From: Thalassospira sp. MCCC 1A03138 | GTDB lineage: Bacteria; Pseudomonadota; Alphaproteobacteria; Rhodospirillales; Thalassospiraceae | Assembly: GCF_002115785.1 (NCBI RefSeq) | Contig: NZ_JFJY01000004.1 | Coordinates: 62,001 to 126,000 of the forward strand | Length of the DNA: 64,000 nucleotides | Reading direction: 5' to 3' | In this document: positions 53,162 through 61,757 of the stretch, one piece after another | Numbering within the stretch: the first letter of the stretch is position 1 | Layout: each line of letters starts with the position of its first letter | Notes under the pieces: generated by a model | What the model was told of the DNA's origin: nothing | Database searches by the model: none | Seen by the model: only the letters and a program-made list of their open reading frames with translations | Made by a program: the position numbers and the translations under genes

Positions 53162-53376
53162 TGCCCGGCAGGCATATCGGGAAACATGTAGCAGCAATCC
53201 GAAAAACACCGGCAAAGATGCCCCCGGACGGGGACGCTGCACGATGCAGGGTTGCCAATCGCGGCAATTTGGACTATCCGACGCGTTGAAAGCGTGCCGG
53301 AACCAGCATCGCACTTCGCTGATCACGCAATCTGGTCATGACCCGGCACCCAACCATCCTGCCCGGAGGCGACTGC

Positions 53377-54687
53377 ATGATCCCCCGTTATTCCCGTCCG
53401 CAGATGACATCAATCTGGGAACCGGCGAACAAATTCCGTATCTGGTTTGAAATCGAGGCACACGCTGCCGACAAACTGGCCGAGCTGGGCGTGATCCCCG
53501 CTGCCTCTGCCAAACTGGTCTGGGAAAAAGGCAACAAGCCCTATACCCAGGACCGTATTGACCGCATCGATGCTGTCGAAGCCGAAGTCAAACACGACGT
53601 GATCGCCTTCCTGACCGAACTAGCAGAACAGGTCGGTGAAGAAGCCCGTTTCGTTCATCAGGGCATGACCAGCTCCGACGTCCTCGATACCTGCTTTAAC
53701 GTTCAGCTTGTTCAGGCAACCGACATCCTGCTTGAAGATATGGACAAGCTTCTGGCCGCGCTTAAAAAGCGCGCCTATGAAACCAAGGACATCGCCTGCA
53801 TGGGGCGTTCGCATGGTATCCATGCGGAGCCTGTGACCTTCGGCCTCAAACTGGCGACATTCTATGCCGAATTCAAACGCAACCGCGACCGTCTGATCGT
53901 GGCGCGTGAAGAAATCGCGACCTGTGCGATTTCCGGTGCGGTCGGCACATTTGCCAATATCGACCCGCAGGTCGAAGAACATGTTGCGGCCAAGCTTGGC
54001 CTGAAACCGGAACCGGTTTCAACCCAGGTGATCCCGCGCGACCGTCACGCTGCCTATTTCGCCGCCCTTGGCGTGATCGCATCCTCGATCGAGCATCTGG
54101 CAACCGAAATCCGCCACCTGCAACGTACCGAAGTCCGCGAAGTTGAGGAGTTCTTCTCGAAGGGGCAGAAGGGTTCGTCGGCAATGCCGCATAAACGTAA
54201 CCCGGTTCTGACCGAAAACCTGACCGGTCTTGCGCGTCTTGTCCGTTCGATGGCGATCCCGGCAATGGAAAACGTTGCCCTTTGGCATGAACGTGATATT
54301 TCGCATTCATCGGTCGAACGCAATATCGGCCCGGATGCGACCGTAACTCTCGACTTCGCGCTGATGCGTCTGACCAATGTGGTTGAAAACCTTGTCGTCT
54401 ATCCGGAACGGATGGATGAAATCCTCAATCAGATGGGTGGTCTGGTCTTCTCGCAGCGCGTGCTCCTCACCCTGACGCAGCATGGCGTTTCGCGCGAAGA
54501 TTCGTACCGCATTGTTCAGCGCAACGCGATGAAGGTCTGGAACCGCGAAGGCGATCTGTTGTCGCTTCTGAAGACCGACGCAGACGTTACCGCGAAAATC
54601 CCGATGGAAACGCTCGAAAGCCTGTTTGACCTTGGTTACCACACCAAGCATGTCGACACGATTTTCGCCCGCGTGTTTGCCGACTGA
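53377..54687 (+). CDS. purB: Adenylosuccinate lyase
   Basis: Catalyses two fumarate-releasing steps of purine synthesis: SAICAR to AICAR and adenylosuccinate to AMP. The 436-residue protein starts MIPRYSRPQMTSIWEPANKF and shows the superfamily signature GSSAMPHKRNPVLTENL, HQGMTSSDVLDTCFN and MGRSHGIHAEPVTFGLK with the catalytic His. ATG 53377 has GGAGG upstream; an in-frame start at 53338 is less likely. A strong terminator follows. purC, purS, purQ and purL lie 5 kb downstream. Confidence 0.97.
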   Translation: MIPRYSRPQMTSIWEPANKFRIWFEIEAHAADKLAELGVIPAASAKLVWEKGNKPYTQDRIDRIDAVEAEVKHDVIAFLTELAEQVGEEARFVHQGMTSSDVLDTCFNVQLVQATDILLEDMDKLLAALKKRAYETKDIACMGRSHGIHAEPVTFGLKLATFYAEFKRNRDRLIVAREEIATCAISGAVGTFANIDPQVEEHVAAKLGLKPEPVSTQVIPRDRHAAYFAALGVIASSIEHLATEIRHLQRTEVREVEEFFSKGQKGSSAMPHKRNPVLTENLTGLARLVRSMAIPAMENVALWHERDISHSSVERNIGPDATVTLDFALMRLTNVVENLVVYPERMDEILNQMGGLVFSQRVLLTLTQHGVSREDSYRIVQRNAMKVWNREGDLLSLLKTDADVTAKIPMETLESLFDLGYHTKHVDTIFARVFAD

Positions 54688-54710
54688 CGGTAGCATCGCG
54701 CACTAAAATC

Positions 54711-54741
54711 AAAGCCCCGGTCAATTTGCCGGGGCTTTTTT
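54711..54741 (+). terminator. Rho-independent terminator after purB
   Basis: AAAGCCCCGG/CCGGGGCTTT 10-bp stem with an eight-base loop and TTTTTT, between purB and the convergent LysR gene. Confidence 0.9.
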
Positions 54742-54744
54742 CGT

Positions 54745-55653
54745 TTACGGGTTTTGCGACAATGTCAGTTCCCGTGCCTCGCCCAGCAGCCAGTCGCGAA
54801 ACAGCTTCACCTGACCGCGCAGTTCCCGGTTTTTCGGATGCACCAGATAATATCCCAATGGGACAACCTGAACCTGTTCGGGAAACAGATGGATCAGCTT
54901 GCCTTCCATCACGTCTTCCTCCGCCAGTAACGGATTGGCCATCACAACCCCCTGCCCGTGGATCGCGGCTTCGATCGCCATAGATGTCTGATCGATTTCA
55001 ATGCGCTTGATTGCAGCAATCTCGACCGGGTTCATCCCTGCAAACTGGCCCAGCCATTCTTCCCACCAGTCATGCAGAATGTCGTTTAACAAAGTCGCAC
55101 GCGCCAGATCGGCGGGGCGCTCAAACCCCATCCGGTCACGATAGGCAGGCGAACAGAAGGCCGCCGCCTGCCCGCGATAGATCAGGACGGCTTCAAGCTT
55201 TTCATCATTCCCGTCAAAATACCGCACGGCGATGTCGACCGGATCGCGATCAAAATCCGTGAATTGTACTGACGAACCCACGTGAAGTGACGTTGACGGA
55301 TAATCGATCAAAAACCGCGCCATGCGTTTGGAAAACCATTTCGCGGCGAAGCTTGGCGGCATGACCACACGCACCATATGTTCGCGCTGCCCGCGCAAAT
55401 GCTGGCTGGCATGGATAATCTGCTGCAGGGCGGGCGATATGCGCGCGGCATATTCAAGCCCGTCGGCGGTTGGTTTGACCTGCCGGACCGAACGGGCGAA
55501 CAGTTCTACACCCAGCCATTCCTCAAGCTTTCTGATCTGCTGTCCGACGGCACCGGGTGTTACGTTCAGTTCTTCTGCTGCACGAGAAAAACTATTCAGT
55601 CGAATGGATGCCTCGAAAGCACGCAAGGAATTCAGGGGGGGATATGAACTCAT
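54745..55653 (-). CDS. LysR family transcriptional regulator, GcvA-like
   Basis: A 302-residue LTTR with the GcvA-type N-terminus: YPPLNSLRAFEASIRLNSFS, then AAEELNVTPGAVGQQIRKLE (recognition helix) and FARSVRQVKPTADG. Effector domain: VRVVMPPSFAAKWFSKRMAR, later FPEQVQVVPLGYYLVHPKN. ATG 55653 is used. It is divergent from an EamA exporter gene with a gap of about 97 bases, so control of that exporter is likely. Confidence 0.9.
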   Translation of the reverse strand: MSSYPPLNSLRAFEASIRLNSFSRAAEELNVTPGAVGQQIRKLEEWLGVELFARSVRQVKPTADGLEYAARISPALQQIIHASQHLRGQREHMVRVVMPPSFAAKWFSKRMARFLIDYPSTSLHVGSSVQFTDFDRDPVDIAVRYFDGNDEKLEAVLIYRGQAAAFCSPAYRDRMGFERPADLARATLLNDILHDWWEEWLGQFAGMNPVEIAAIKRIEIDQTSMAIEAAIHGQGVVMANPLLAEEDVMEGKLIHLFPEQVQVVPLGYYLVHPKNRELRGQVKLFRDWLLGEARELTLSQNP

Positions 55654-55750
55654 AATACAGATTTTCTATTTCATGATCCAGATAACATGATTTGTACGCC
55701 ATTCCGGCCAGACCTACAATCACGGCATTACCCCCACGAAAGTTCCGGCC

Positions 55751-56692
55751 ATGAAGAGCAACGCATACCTCGTTTTCGGCTTTCTTGCCCTGTGCTGGGG
55801 CATGACCTTTTTGTTCAACAAAACGGCAAGCAACCTGATATCGCCGATGCAGGTGGTGACGGTACGTGTGATCATGGGCTTTCTGCCGGTTCTGGCATTT
55901 GCGATGGCGCGCAAGGTGCTGCATTGGCAGCATCTGCGTTATGTACACCATTTCATTGTCATGTCGCTTCTCGCGGCCACCGTTTATTACCTCGCCTTTG
56001 CCAAGGGCATCGCCCTTCTGCCATCCAGCGTTGCCGGGATGCTAAGCGGCGTGATCCCGATGTTTTCCTTTATCGCCGCGGCCATTTTCCTGCGCAGCGA
56101 ACCGGTCAATATCCGTTCAATCAGCGGATTGCTGTTTGGCTTTGCCGGTGTCCTGATTATCGCAAAGCCATGGGAAAGTGGCACGTCGGGCATCGATCTG
56201 AGGGGTGTGGTTTACGTCGCCATTGGATCGGGCTGTGTCGGGCTTTCGTTCGTCTATGTCCGCAAATTCCTGAGCCCCCTTGGCATTTCACCAATAGCAC
56301 TTTGCACCTATCAGCTTGGCCTTTCTGCTTTAACGCTTCTGCTGATTTGCGACTTTTCCGGCATGAATGCGATCTTCACCAACTGGAAAATTGCCACCGG
56401 GCTATTCATCGGCCTTGGCATGTTTGGCACCGGCATTGCCTATATGTGCTATTACTTTCTGATCGGGAAACTGGGCGCGGTCAAAACCGCCGGAGTCACC
56501 TATATCCCGCCGGTCATTGGCCTTTTGACCGGAAGCCTGATTTTGGGCGAACCGGTTTCCGCAACTGATATCGTTGCGACCGCCATGATCCTGTCGGGTG
56601 TTTTCATCATCCAGTCGGGCAGAACCCCGCCATCATCGACAAATACAACATCATCGAATGTCCGGGCACACAACCTGCCCGAACGTGCCTGA
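55751..56692 (+). CDS. EamA/DMT family transporter
   Basis: Drug/metabolite exporter of 313 residues with about ten spans as two EamA repeats, e.g. YLVFGFLALCWGMTFLFNKT, LLPSSVAGMLSGVIPMFSFI, LFGFAGVLIIAKP and GTGIAYMCYYFLIGKLGAVK. Family members export amino acids, purines or other metabolites; substrate unknown. A terminator follows. Its LysR neighbour is of the GcvA type, which often senses amino acids. Confidence 0.9.
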   Translation: MKSNAYLVFGFLALCWGMTFLFNKTASNLISPMQVVTVRVIMGFLPVLAFAMARKVLHWQHLRYVHHFIVMSLLAATVYYLAFAKGIALLPSSVAGMLSGVIPMFSFIAAAIFLRSEPVNIRSISGLLFGFAGVLIIAKPWESGTSGIDLRGVVYVAIGSGCVGLSFVYVRKFLSPLGISPIALCTYQLGLSALTLLLICDFSGMNAIFTNWKIATGLFIGLGMFGTGIAYMCYYFLIGKLGAVKTAGVTYIPPVIGLLTGSLILGEPVSATDIVATAMILSGVFIIQSGRTPPSSTNTTSSNVRAHNLPERA

Positions 56693-56712
56693 GACTCTCC
56701 GTCTCAAGGACT

Positions 56713-56745
56713 GCACCCCCGTGCTGATCGCGGGGGTGCTTTTTT
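56713..56745 (+). terminator. Rho-independent terminator after the EamA gene
   Basis: GCACCCCCG/CGGGGGTGC 9-bp stem with a nine-base loop, then TTTTTT. Confidence 0.88.
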
Positions 56746-56751
56746 ATGGGA

Positions 56752-57450
56752 TTATTTTGCCGATGCGGCTTTGATAAAGGCCGTGATCAGCGGATGATTT
56801 TCACCGCGCAGGGCGGATCGTTCCGGCTGAAAGGCTGTGCCGATAAAGAAACGATGATTGTGCAATTCCACCGAACGGGGATCGCCATCTGCATCCCATG
56901 CCCCAATCTGCAATGCCTGCCCTGCCAGCAGCCCCGCATAATCACGATTAAACCCATAACTGCACCGATAGGTTTCAATCAGATGATCCGATCCGCAATG
57001 AGCACGGATCAAACTTCCCGCAGCCAGATCAATCCCGGCATCCTGATCAATCAGCGCACAGGCCAGCGGCGCAATCAGCGGCAATTCCGCATCCGGATCA
57101 ATTTCGGCATTCGCAGCATTGGCAAGTCCCAGAACATTGCGTGCATATTCCAGAACCGCATGCTGATAACCGCCGCATGTGCCAAGAAACGCGATATCGT
57201 TCTCGCGCACAAACCGGATCGCGGCAAGCGCACCTTCAAGATTTTCATACGGACTTGCCGGAACACACCACATCCCGTCATAGCCAGATAGTATCGGTGC
57301 AGCCCCATCATCAAAACGCGGTGTTGCGATCCAGTCATATTCGACGAAAAAGCTGATTTCGGCGGCCGCGATTTCAATGGCTTTGGGGATGGCCTGATGG
57401 GCGGTAACGGCGGGGTTGAAATCCCCGACAAGGGCGATACGGATGGTCAT
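56752..57450 (-). CDS. Stand-alone CTP-synthase C-terminal-like glutamine amidotransferase domain
   Basis: A 232-residue class I amidotransferase-like protein related to the glutaminase half of CTP synthase, without a synthetase half. It starts MTIRIALVGDFNPAVTAHQA and has the nucleophile elbow LGTCGGYQHAVLEYARNVLG with Cys92. The region matching the His-x-Glu of PyrG reads GTAFQPERSAL: the catalytic His is replaced by Gln208 while Glu210 remains. A standard Cys-His-Glu triad is therefore incomplete. Relatives are annotated as CTP synthase C-terminal-region-related proteins with no known reaction. ATG 57450 follows AGGAAC. Confidence 0.82.
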   Translation of the reverse strand: MTIRIALVGDFNPAVTAHQAIPKAIEIAAAEISFFVEYDWIATPRFDDGAAPILSGYDGMWCVPASPYENLEGALAAIRFVRENDIAFLGTCGGYQHAVLEYARNVLGLANAANAEIDPDAELPLIAPLACALIDQDAGIDLAAGSLIRAHCGSDHLIETYRCSYGFNRDYAGLLAGQALQIGAWDADGDPRSVELHNHRFFIGTAFQPERSALRGENHPLITAFIKAASAK

Positions 57451-57502
57451 TTCAGTTCCTCGTTTCAGGTGACATTACGAGGGGAGCAACCCGAACCGCC
57501 AA

Positions 57503-57531
57503 AGAAAAACGGCCCGTGAAATCACGAGCCG
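57503..57531 (-). terminator. Rho-independent terminator after the response regulator
   Basis: On the minus strand CGGCTCGTGA and TCACGGGCCG pair with one mismatch and are followed by TTTTTCTTT. It lies 40 bases past the response regulator stop. Confidence 0.72.
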
Positions 57532-57570
57532 GGTTTCGAGCGTTAAACAGCGCTGCCTTTGACAAGCTTA

Positions 57571-58248
57571 CTACAAGTTTCCGGCGCGCGCCATATCTTC
57601 AAGTGCGATTTTTACCGCCTGTGCACGATTGGACACATGCAGTTTGCGGTAAATGTTTTTCAGGTGATATTTCACCGTAATTTCGCGCAGATCAAGATGG
57701 CGCGCGATATCCTTGTTCGGTCGCCCTTCGGCCAAAAGCGCAAGAACTTCACGCTCCCGCGGTGTCAACCGGCTGAAATCGCCTTCGTTGCCAAATCCGC
57801 CAGCCATGCGCGGTTCGCCGTCGCTACCGCCGCCAAATCCGTCCCCCATGTCATTAAGGATCGAGGATGGCAGATATTTTTCACCCGCCAGAACCAACTG
57901 GATTGCATTGGCAAGTGCCTGCCCGCGCAGTGTTTTGGGGATAAAGCCGTGTGCGCCATTTTCGATGGCATGACGTACATCTTCGCTGCGATAGGCACCG
58001 GAAAGCAAAACGACCGAGGTTGTTTTGGATGCCTTTTCAAGCGCGCGTTTAAGTCCCTCAAGCCCGTTCATGCCGGGCATGCGCAAATCCAGAAGCACCA
58101 GATCAAAATTATTCTGAGCTTCGATATGGTCCAGTGCCGGGTCAAGCGCCCCAGCTTCGACCACTTCACAACCTTCGAAATATTGCTGGAATAGCAGTGA
58201 TAATGCTTCACGAACCAGATCGTGATCGTCTGCCAACAGGATACGCAA
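57571..58248 (-). CDS. LuxR-type (NarL family) response regulator
   Basis: A 225-residue two-component regulator. Receiver: MRILLADDHDLVREAL, phospho-acceptor Asp54 in LVLLDLRMPGMNG, Lys105 in GFIPKTLRG. The DNA-binding HTH is LTPREREVLALLAEGRPNKD with LDLREITVKYHLKNIYRKLH. The linker is glycine-rich. The start is TTG 58248, since the family motif begins at that codon and no ATG is in frame; AAGGG lies upstream. No histidine kinase gene is nearby, so it is an orphan. Confidence 0.92.
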   Translation of the reverse strand: MRILLADDHDLVREALSLLFQQYFEGCEVVEAGALDPALDHIEAQNNFDLVLLDLRMPGMNGLEGLKRALEKASKTTSVVLLSGAYRSEDVRHAIENGAHGFIPKTLRGQALANAIQLVLAGEKYLPSSILNDMGDGFGGGSDGEPRMAGGFGNEGDFSRLTPREREVLALLAEGRPNKDIARHLDLREITVKYHLKNIYRKLHVSNRAQAVKIALEDMARAGNL

Positions 58249-58405
58249 AGCCTTTACCCTTCTTTACCTGACCCACAACCATGCCCGACATTAACAAGCA
58301 AAACAACGCGTGGCTGCAACCAGAAATCTTTCTTGATCCGGGAACAGAATACGAAACCGGCTAATGGTTTGCAAATCCGAACTTTTTCTTATTTCGGGGA
58401 AACAA

Positions 58406-58726
58406 CTATTCCTCGAGCACTTCGGCACGCGCGATTGGGCGTAACGCTTCGAGTTTACGGTTAAGTTCGCTGACCGTCATATCGACATTGTGTCGTCCGA
58501 AATCGGCCAGAATCACCGAAATCACCCCGTTTTCCTGAGGATTTGCAATAACATCGCCGATGACTCTTGCAGCATAGGTCTGACTTTCGGCCTCGGTCAT
58601 ACCCATTTTATCGCCGGCCCAAACGGCAAGCATTTTATAAAGGTGAGCCTCGATGCGGAAATTCTGTTCAAGATCAAAGCTGTATTTTGCCTCGAAACCG
58701 CGTTCGCGTTCGGTCAAATTCGTCAT
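58406..58726 (-). CDS. DUF1476 family protein, F1-ATPase zeta inhibitor subunit
   Basis: A 106-residue helical protein matching the alphaproteobacterial zeta subunit, which inhibits reverse ATP hydrolysis by the F1 motor. Sequence starts MTNLTERERGFEAKYSFDLE, with conserved KMLAVWAGDKMGMTEAE and VIGDVIANPQENGVISVILAD. The N-terminal region carries the inhibitory segment in Paracoccus. It is near purC-purS-purQ-purL, as in many alphaproteobacteria, though not obviously in the same transcript since it is on the other strand. ATG 58726 follows GGAGG. Confidence 0.92.
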   Translation of the reverse strand: MTNLTERERGFEAKYSFDLEQNFRIEAHLYKMLAVWAGDKMGMTEAESQTYAARVIGDVIANPQENGVISVILADFGRHNVDMTVSELNRKLEALRPIARAEVLEE

Positions 58727-58871
58727 GTGCGCACTCCTCCATCTGATTTGTTTTTTGGCGGGACGTTTCCCCGTTGTCCTTTATTTATGGACTGTACCAC
58801 GTCATGTCACCGTGGTGCTGTGATACTTTTGAATTTGACAAATGCCGGTTCATGTCGCTTTGATCTGGGTC

Positions 58872-59651
58872 ATGTGTACAGTTATCATTCTGCGCCGCCC
58901 CGACCATGAATGGCCGGTGATTATCGGTGCCAATCGCGACGAAATGAACAACCGCCCATGGAAGGCCCCTGCCCGCCATTGGGAAGATCGCCCTGATGTT
59001 ATCGCCGGACTGGATGAAACCGGCGGCGGAACATGGCTTGGCATCAATGAAGATGGCGTGGTGGCAGCGGTCCTGAACCGGTTTGGCACACTTGGCCCCG
59101 CCGACGACAAACGGTCCCGCGGTGAATTGCCGCTTGAAGCACTTGACCATGCCGATGCCATTGATGCCGCCCAGGCACTTGCCGAACTTGATGGCACAGC
59201 CTATCGACCGTTCAATATGGTGATTGCCGATAACCGCGATGCTTACTGGCTGGCCAATCGGGGGGATGGCAAAATTGAAATCACCGATATCCCCGAAGGA
59301 TTGTCGATGATCACCGCCCATGACCTGAATGACAAGACCAATAGCGAACGCACCAAACGCAACCTTCCGCGTTTTTTAACGGCACCGCCACCCAACCCCG
59401 AAGCCGATGACTGGTTTGCCTGGCAGGCCCTTCTAGCCGATACCGGCTTGATGGAACCCGATCCAGAACATCATGACATCCGCGCTGATGCCATGCTGGT
59501 GCGCAGCAATATTGGGTTCGAGACGATCTGTTCCTCCCTGATCGGGCTTCCGGCCATTCCGACTCAGAAAAACGAATTGCCGCGCCGACCGGTCTGGCTG
59601 TTCGCCGATGGCCAACCAGACAAGGTTCCGTTTCACTCGGTTGAGATTTAG
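58872..59651 (+). CDS. NRDE family protein (TANGO2 homologue)
   Basis: A 259-residue protein of the NRDE/TANGO2 family, starting MCTVIILRRPDHEWPVIIGA with Cys2 followed by NRDEMNNRPWKAPARHWED and GGGTWLGINEDGVVAAVLNR. The fold is Ntn-hydrolase-like and the Cys may become the N-terminal residue. TANGO2 has been linked to haem or acyl-CoA handling in eukaryotes; the bacterial role is not settled. ATG 58872 is chosen over 58842 because the family starts MCT. Confidence 0.88.
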   Translation: MCTVIILRRPDHEWPVIIGANRDEMNNRPWKAPARHWEDRPDVIAGLDETGGGTWLGINEDGVVAAVLNRFGTLGPADDKRSRGELPLEALDHADAIDAAQALAELDGTAYRPFNMVIADNRDAYWLANRGDGKIEITDIPEGLSMITAHDLNDKTNSERTKRNLPRFLTAPPPNPEADDWFAWQALLADTGLMEPDPEHHDIRADAMLVRSNIGFETICSSLIGLPAIPTQKNELPRRPVWLFADGQPDKVPFHSVEI

Positions 59652-59868
59652 GCGCCCCACTAATTTCGCCTCGCAACGCCCGGATTTGGCGGACCATTTG
59701 CGCGGCAACAACCTGCCAGACGGACGGTTGCAAAATCCTATTATCAAGTCTGCGTAAATAGACCTACACGGCAATTGAGTTTCTGCGTCAGCACTGCTAT
59801 ACGGGGGGCGCGATTTTCAGGGTGCTCGGGGACACTCCCCGCAAGCAAAGATGTGAAAGATCCCGCCA

Positions 59869-60627
59869 ATGTCCAGAAAGCAGCCCATCTACGAGGGTAA
59901 AGCCAAGGTTTTGTACGAAGGTACCGAGCCCGGAACCATCATCCAGTATTTCAAGGACGATGCCACGGCGTTCAACGCACAGAAGCGCGGCACCATTGCC
60001 GGCAAAGGCGTCCTGAACAACATGATCACCGAATTCGTCATGACCCGTCTGGCGGAAATCGGTATCCCGACGCATTTCATTCGCCGCATCAATATGCGCG
60101 AACAGCTTTGCAAGAAATGCGAAATCGTTCCGATCGAAGTCGTGGTGCGCAATATTGTCGCCGGTTCGATGGCAAAACGTCTTGGCCTTGAAGAAGGCGA
60201 ACGTCTGCCGCGCCCGATTGTCGAGTTTTATTATAAAGACGACGCCCTTGGCGACCCGCTGGTTTCCGACGAGCATATCCTTGCCCTTGGCTGGGCAAGT
60301 GCCGAAGAGCTCGAAGAAATCGTTGGCATGACCCTTCGCGTCAATGATTACCTGTGCGGTCTTATGCGCGGCATCGGCATCAAACTGGTCGATTTCAAAC
60401 TTGAATTTGGCCGGGTGTGGGAAGGCGACTTCATGCATCTGGTTCTAGCTGATGAATTCAGCCCGGACAACTGCCGCCTCTGGGATGCCGTCACCAACGA
60501 AAAGATGGACAAGGACCGGTTCCGCCGCGATCTTGGCGGGGTCGAGGAAGCCTATCAGGAAGTGGCGCGCCGTCTCGGCGTCCTGCCTGAGTCCGCAGAT
60601 ATAGAATCGCTGAATAAAGACAAATAA
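59869..60627 (+). CDS. purC: Phosphoribosylaminoimidazole-succinocarboxamide (SAICAR) synthase
   Basis: ATP-dependent ligase joining CAIR and aspartate, step 8 (in the usual count) of purine synthesis. 252 residues with [52 protein letters not shown] and [23 protein letters not shown] 59869 is the only start near the family N-terminus [13 protein letters not shown]. It is followed by a hairpin terminator before purS, so purC may be transcribed apart from purS-purQ-purL. Confidence 0.97.
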   Translation: MSRKQPIYEGKAKVLYEGTEPGTIIQYFKDDATAFNAQKRGTIAGKGVLNNMITEFVMTRLAEIGIPTHFIRRINMREQLCKKCEIVPIEVVVRNIVAGSMAKRLGLEEGERLPRPIVEFYYKDDALGDPLVSDEHILALGWASAEELEEIVGMTLRVNDYLCGLMRGIGIKLVDFKLEFGRVWEGDFMHLVLADEFSPDNCRLWDAVTNEKMDKDRFRRDLGGVEEAYQEVARRLGVLPESADIESLNKDK

Positions 60628-60630
60628 TCC

Positions 60631-60658
60631 AAAAGGCCGCGCTTGCGCGGCCTTTTCT
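60631..60658 (+). terminator. Rho-independent terminator/attenuator between purC and purS
   Basis: AAAAGGCCGCGC and GCGCGGCCTTTT around two bases: a perfect 12-bp palindrome ending in TTTT. Its symmetry allows action in both directions. Confidence 0.85.
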
Positions 60659-60746
60659 TATCGACGCCGGAACCTTCGGGACCGGTACATTATTGTTTGC
60701 AAACAAGTATCGCCGTATGGCGAGTGCGCACTCAAAGGAGCTTCTC

Positions 60747-60986
60747 GTGAAAGCACGTGTCCACGTCACCCTGAAGAACGGTGTTCTTGACCCGCAGGGT
60801 AAAGCCGTTCACCACGCCCTTCAGGGTCTTGGTTTTGCCGGTGTCAACGATGTCCGCCAGGGCAAGTTCATCGAACTCGAACTGGATGGCAGCGACGTCG
60901 AAAAGGCACGCGCCGAGGTCAAGGAAATGTGCGAGAAGCTTCTCGCCAATACCGTGATCGAAGATTACAGCATCGAGCTGGCCTAA
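60747..60986 (+). CDS. purS: FGAM synthase subunit PurS
   Basis: Small subunit (79 residues) of the PurSQL form of formylglycinamidine ribonucleotide synthase; it bridges PurL and PurQ for ammonia transfer. Starts MKARVHVTLKNGVLDPQGKA with GFAGVNDVRQGKFIELELDG and CEKLLANTVIEDYSIELA. The start is GTG 60747, with AAGGAG six bases upstream; upstream in-frame codons would add a tail not seen in the family. purQ follows after 81 bases. Confidence 0.95.
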   Translation: MKARVHVTLKNGVLDPQGKAVHHALQGLGFAGVNDVRQGKFIELELDGSDVEKARAEVKEMCEKLLANTVIEDYSIELA

Positions 60987-61067
60987 CTGCCCGGGCGGGG
61001 CTTTGCCGTTGCAGGGCCTTTGTCTATCGCGATCAAGTAACGGATATTAATCGAGAGACGGTATTTC

Positions 61068-61757
61068 ATGAAATCCGCTGTCATCCTCTTCCCCGGCATC
61101 AACCGGGAGAATGACGCCATTGCGGCCCTTGAACAGGCCACCGGCACCAAACCGACCGTGGTTTGGCATGGCGAAACCGAACTGCCAAAAACCGACATCA
61201 TCATGGTCCCGGGCGGTTTTTCCTATGGCGACTATCTGCGTTGCGGCGCCATGGCTGCCAAATCGCCGATCATGCGTGCGGTTGCCGAACGCGCGAAGGC
61301 CGGTGTGACCATCCTTGGCGTCTGTAACGGTTTCCAGATTCTGACAGAAGCAGGCCTGCTGCCCGGTGCGCTGATGCGCAATGCCAGCCTGAAATTCATC
61401 TGCAAGAATACGCATCTGAAGATCGAAAACACCAATACGCGCTTCACCAACCAGTACAAAACCGGCGAAGTCGTCGATTATCCGGTGGCTCATCATGACG
61501 GCAACTTCTTTGCCGATAGCGAAACGCTTGACCGCCTCGAAGGCGAAGGTCGCGTTGTTCTGCGCTATTGCGATGCCAATGGTGTCGTTGATCCGGCAAC
61601 CAACCTGAACGGGTCGCAGCGTAATATTGCCGGCATCATCAACGAGGCGGGCAATGTCCTTGGCATGATGCCCCACCCGGAAAATGCGATTGATCCGCTC
61701 CATGGTGGCACCGATGGCCGCAATCTGTTCAAAAGCTTGGTGGAGGCAGCATCGTGA
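61068..61757 (+). CDS. purQ: FGAM synthase glutaminase subunit PurQ
   Basis: Class I glutaminase subunit of 229 residues: [20 protein letters not shown], nucleophile Cys in [20 protein letters not shown], and catalytic His/Glu in [15 protein letters not shown]. It makes ammonia for PurL. ATG 61068 follows GAGAGACGG. Its stop overlaps the GTG start of purL, giving tight coupling. Confidence 0.97.
   Translation: MKSAVILFPGINRENDAIAALEQATGTKPTVVWHGETELPKTDIIMVPGGFSYGDYLRCGAMAAKSPIMRAVAERAKAGVTILGVCNGFQILTEAGLLPGALMRNASLKFICKNTHLKIENTNTRFTNQYKTGEVVDYPVAHHDGNFFADSETLDRLEGEGRVVLRYCDANGVVDPATNLNGSQRNIAGIINEAGNVLGMMPHPENAIDPLHGGTDGRNLFKSLVEAAS

Noticed and set aside
55654..55750. ATGAT repeats in the LysR-EamA gap as an operator
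   Set aside because: Arms are only five bases and imperfect; similar matches are expected by chance in A/T-rich sequence.
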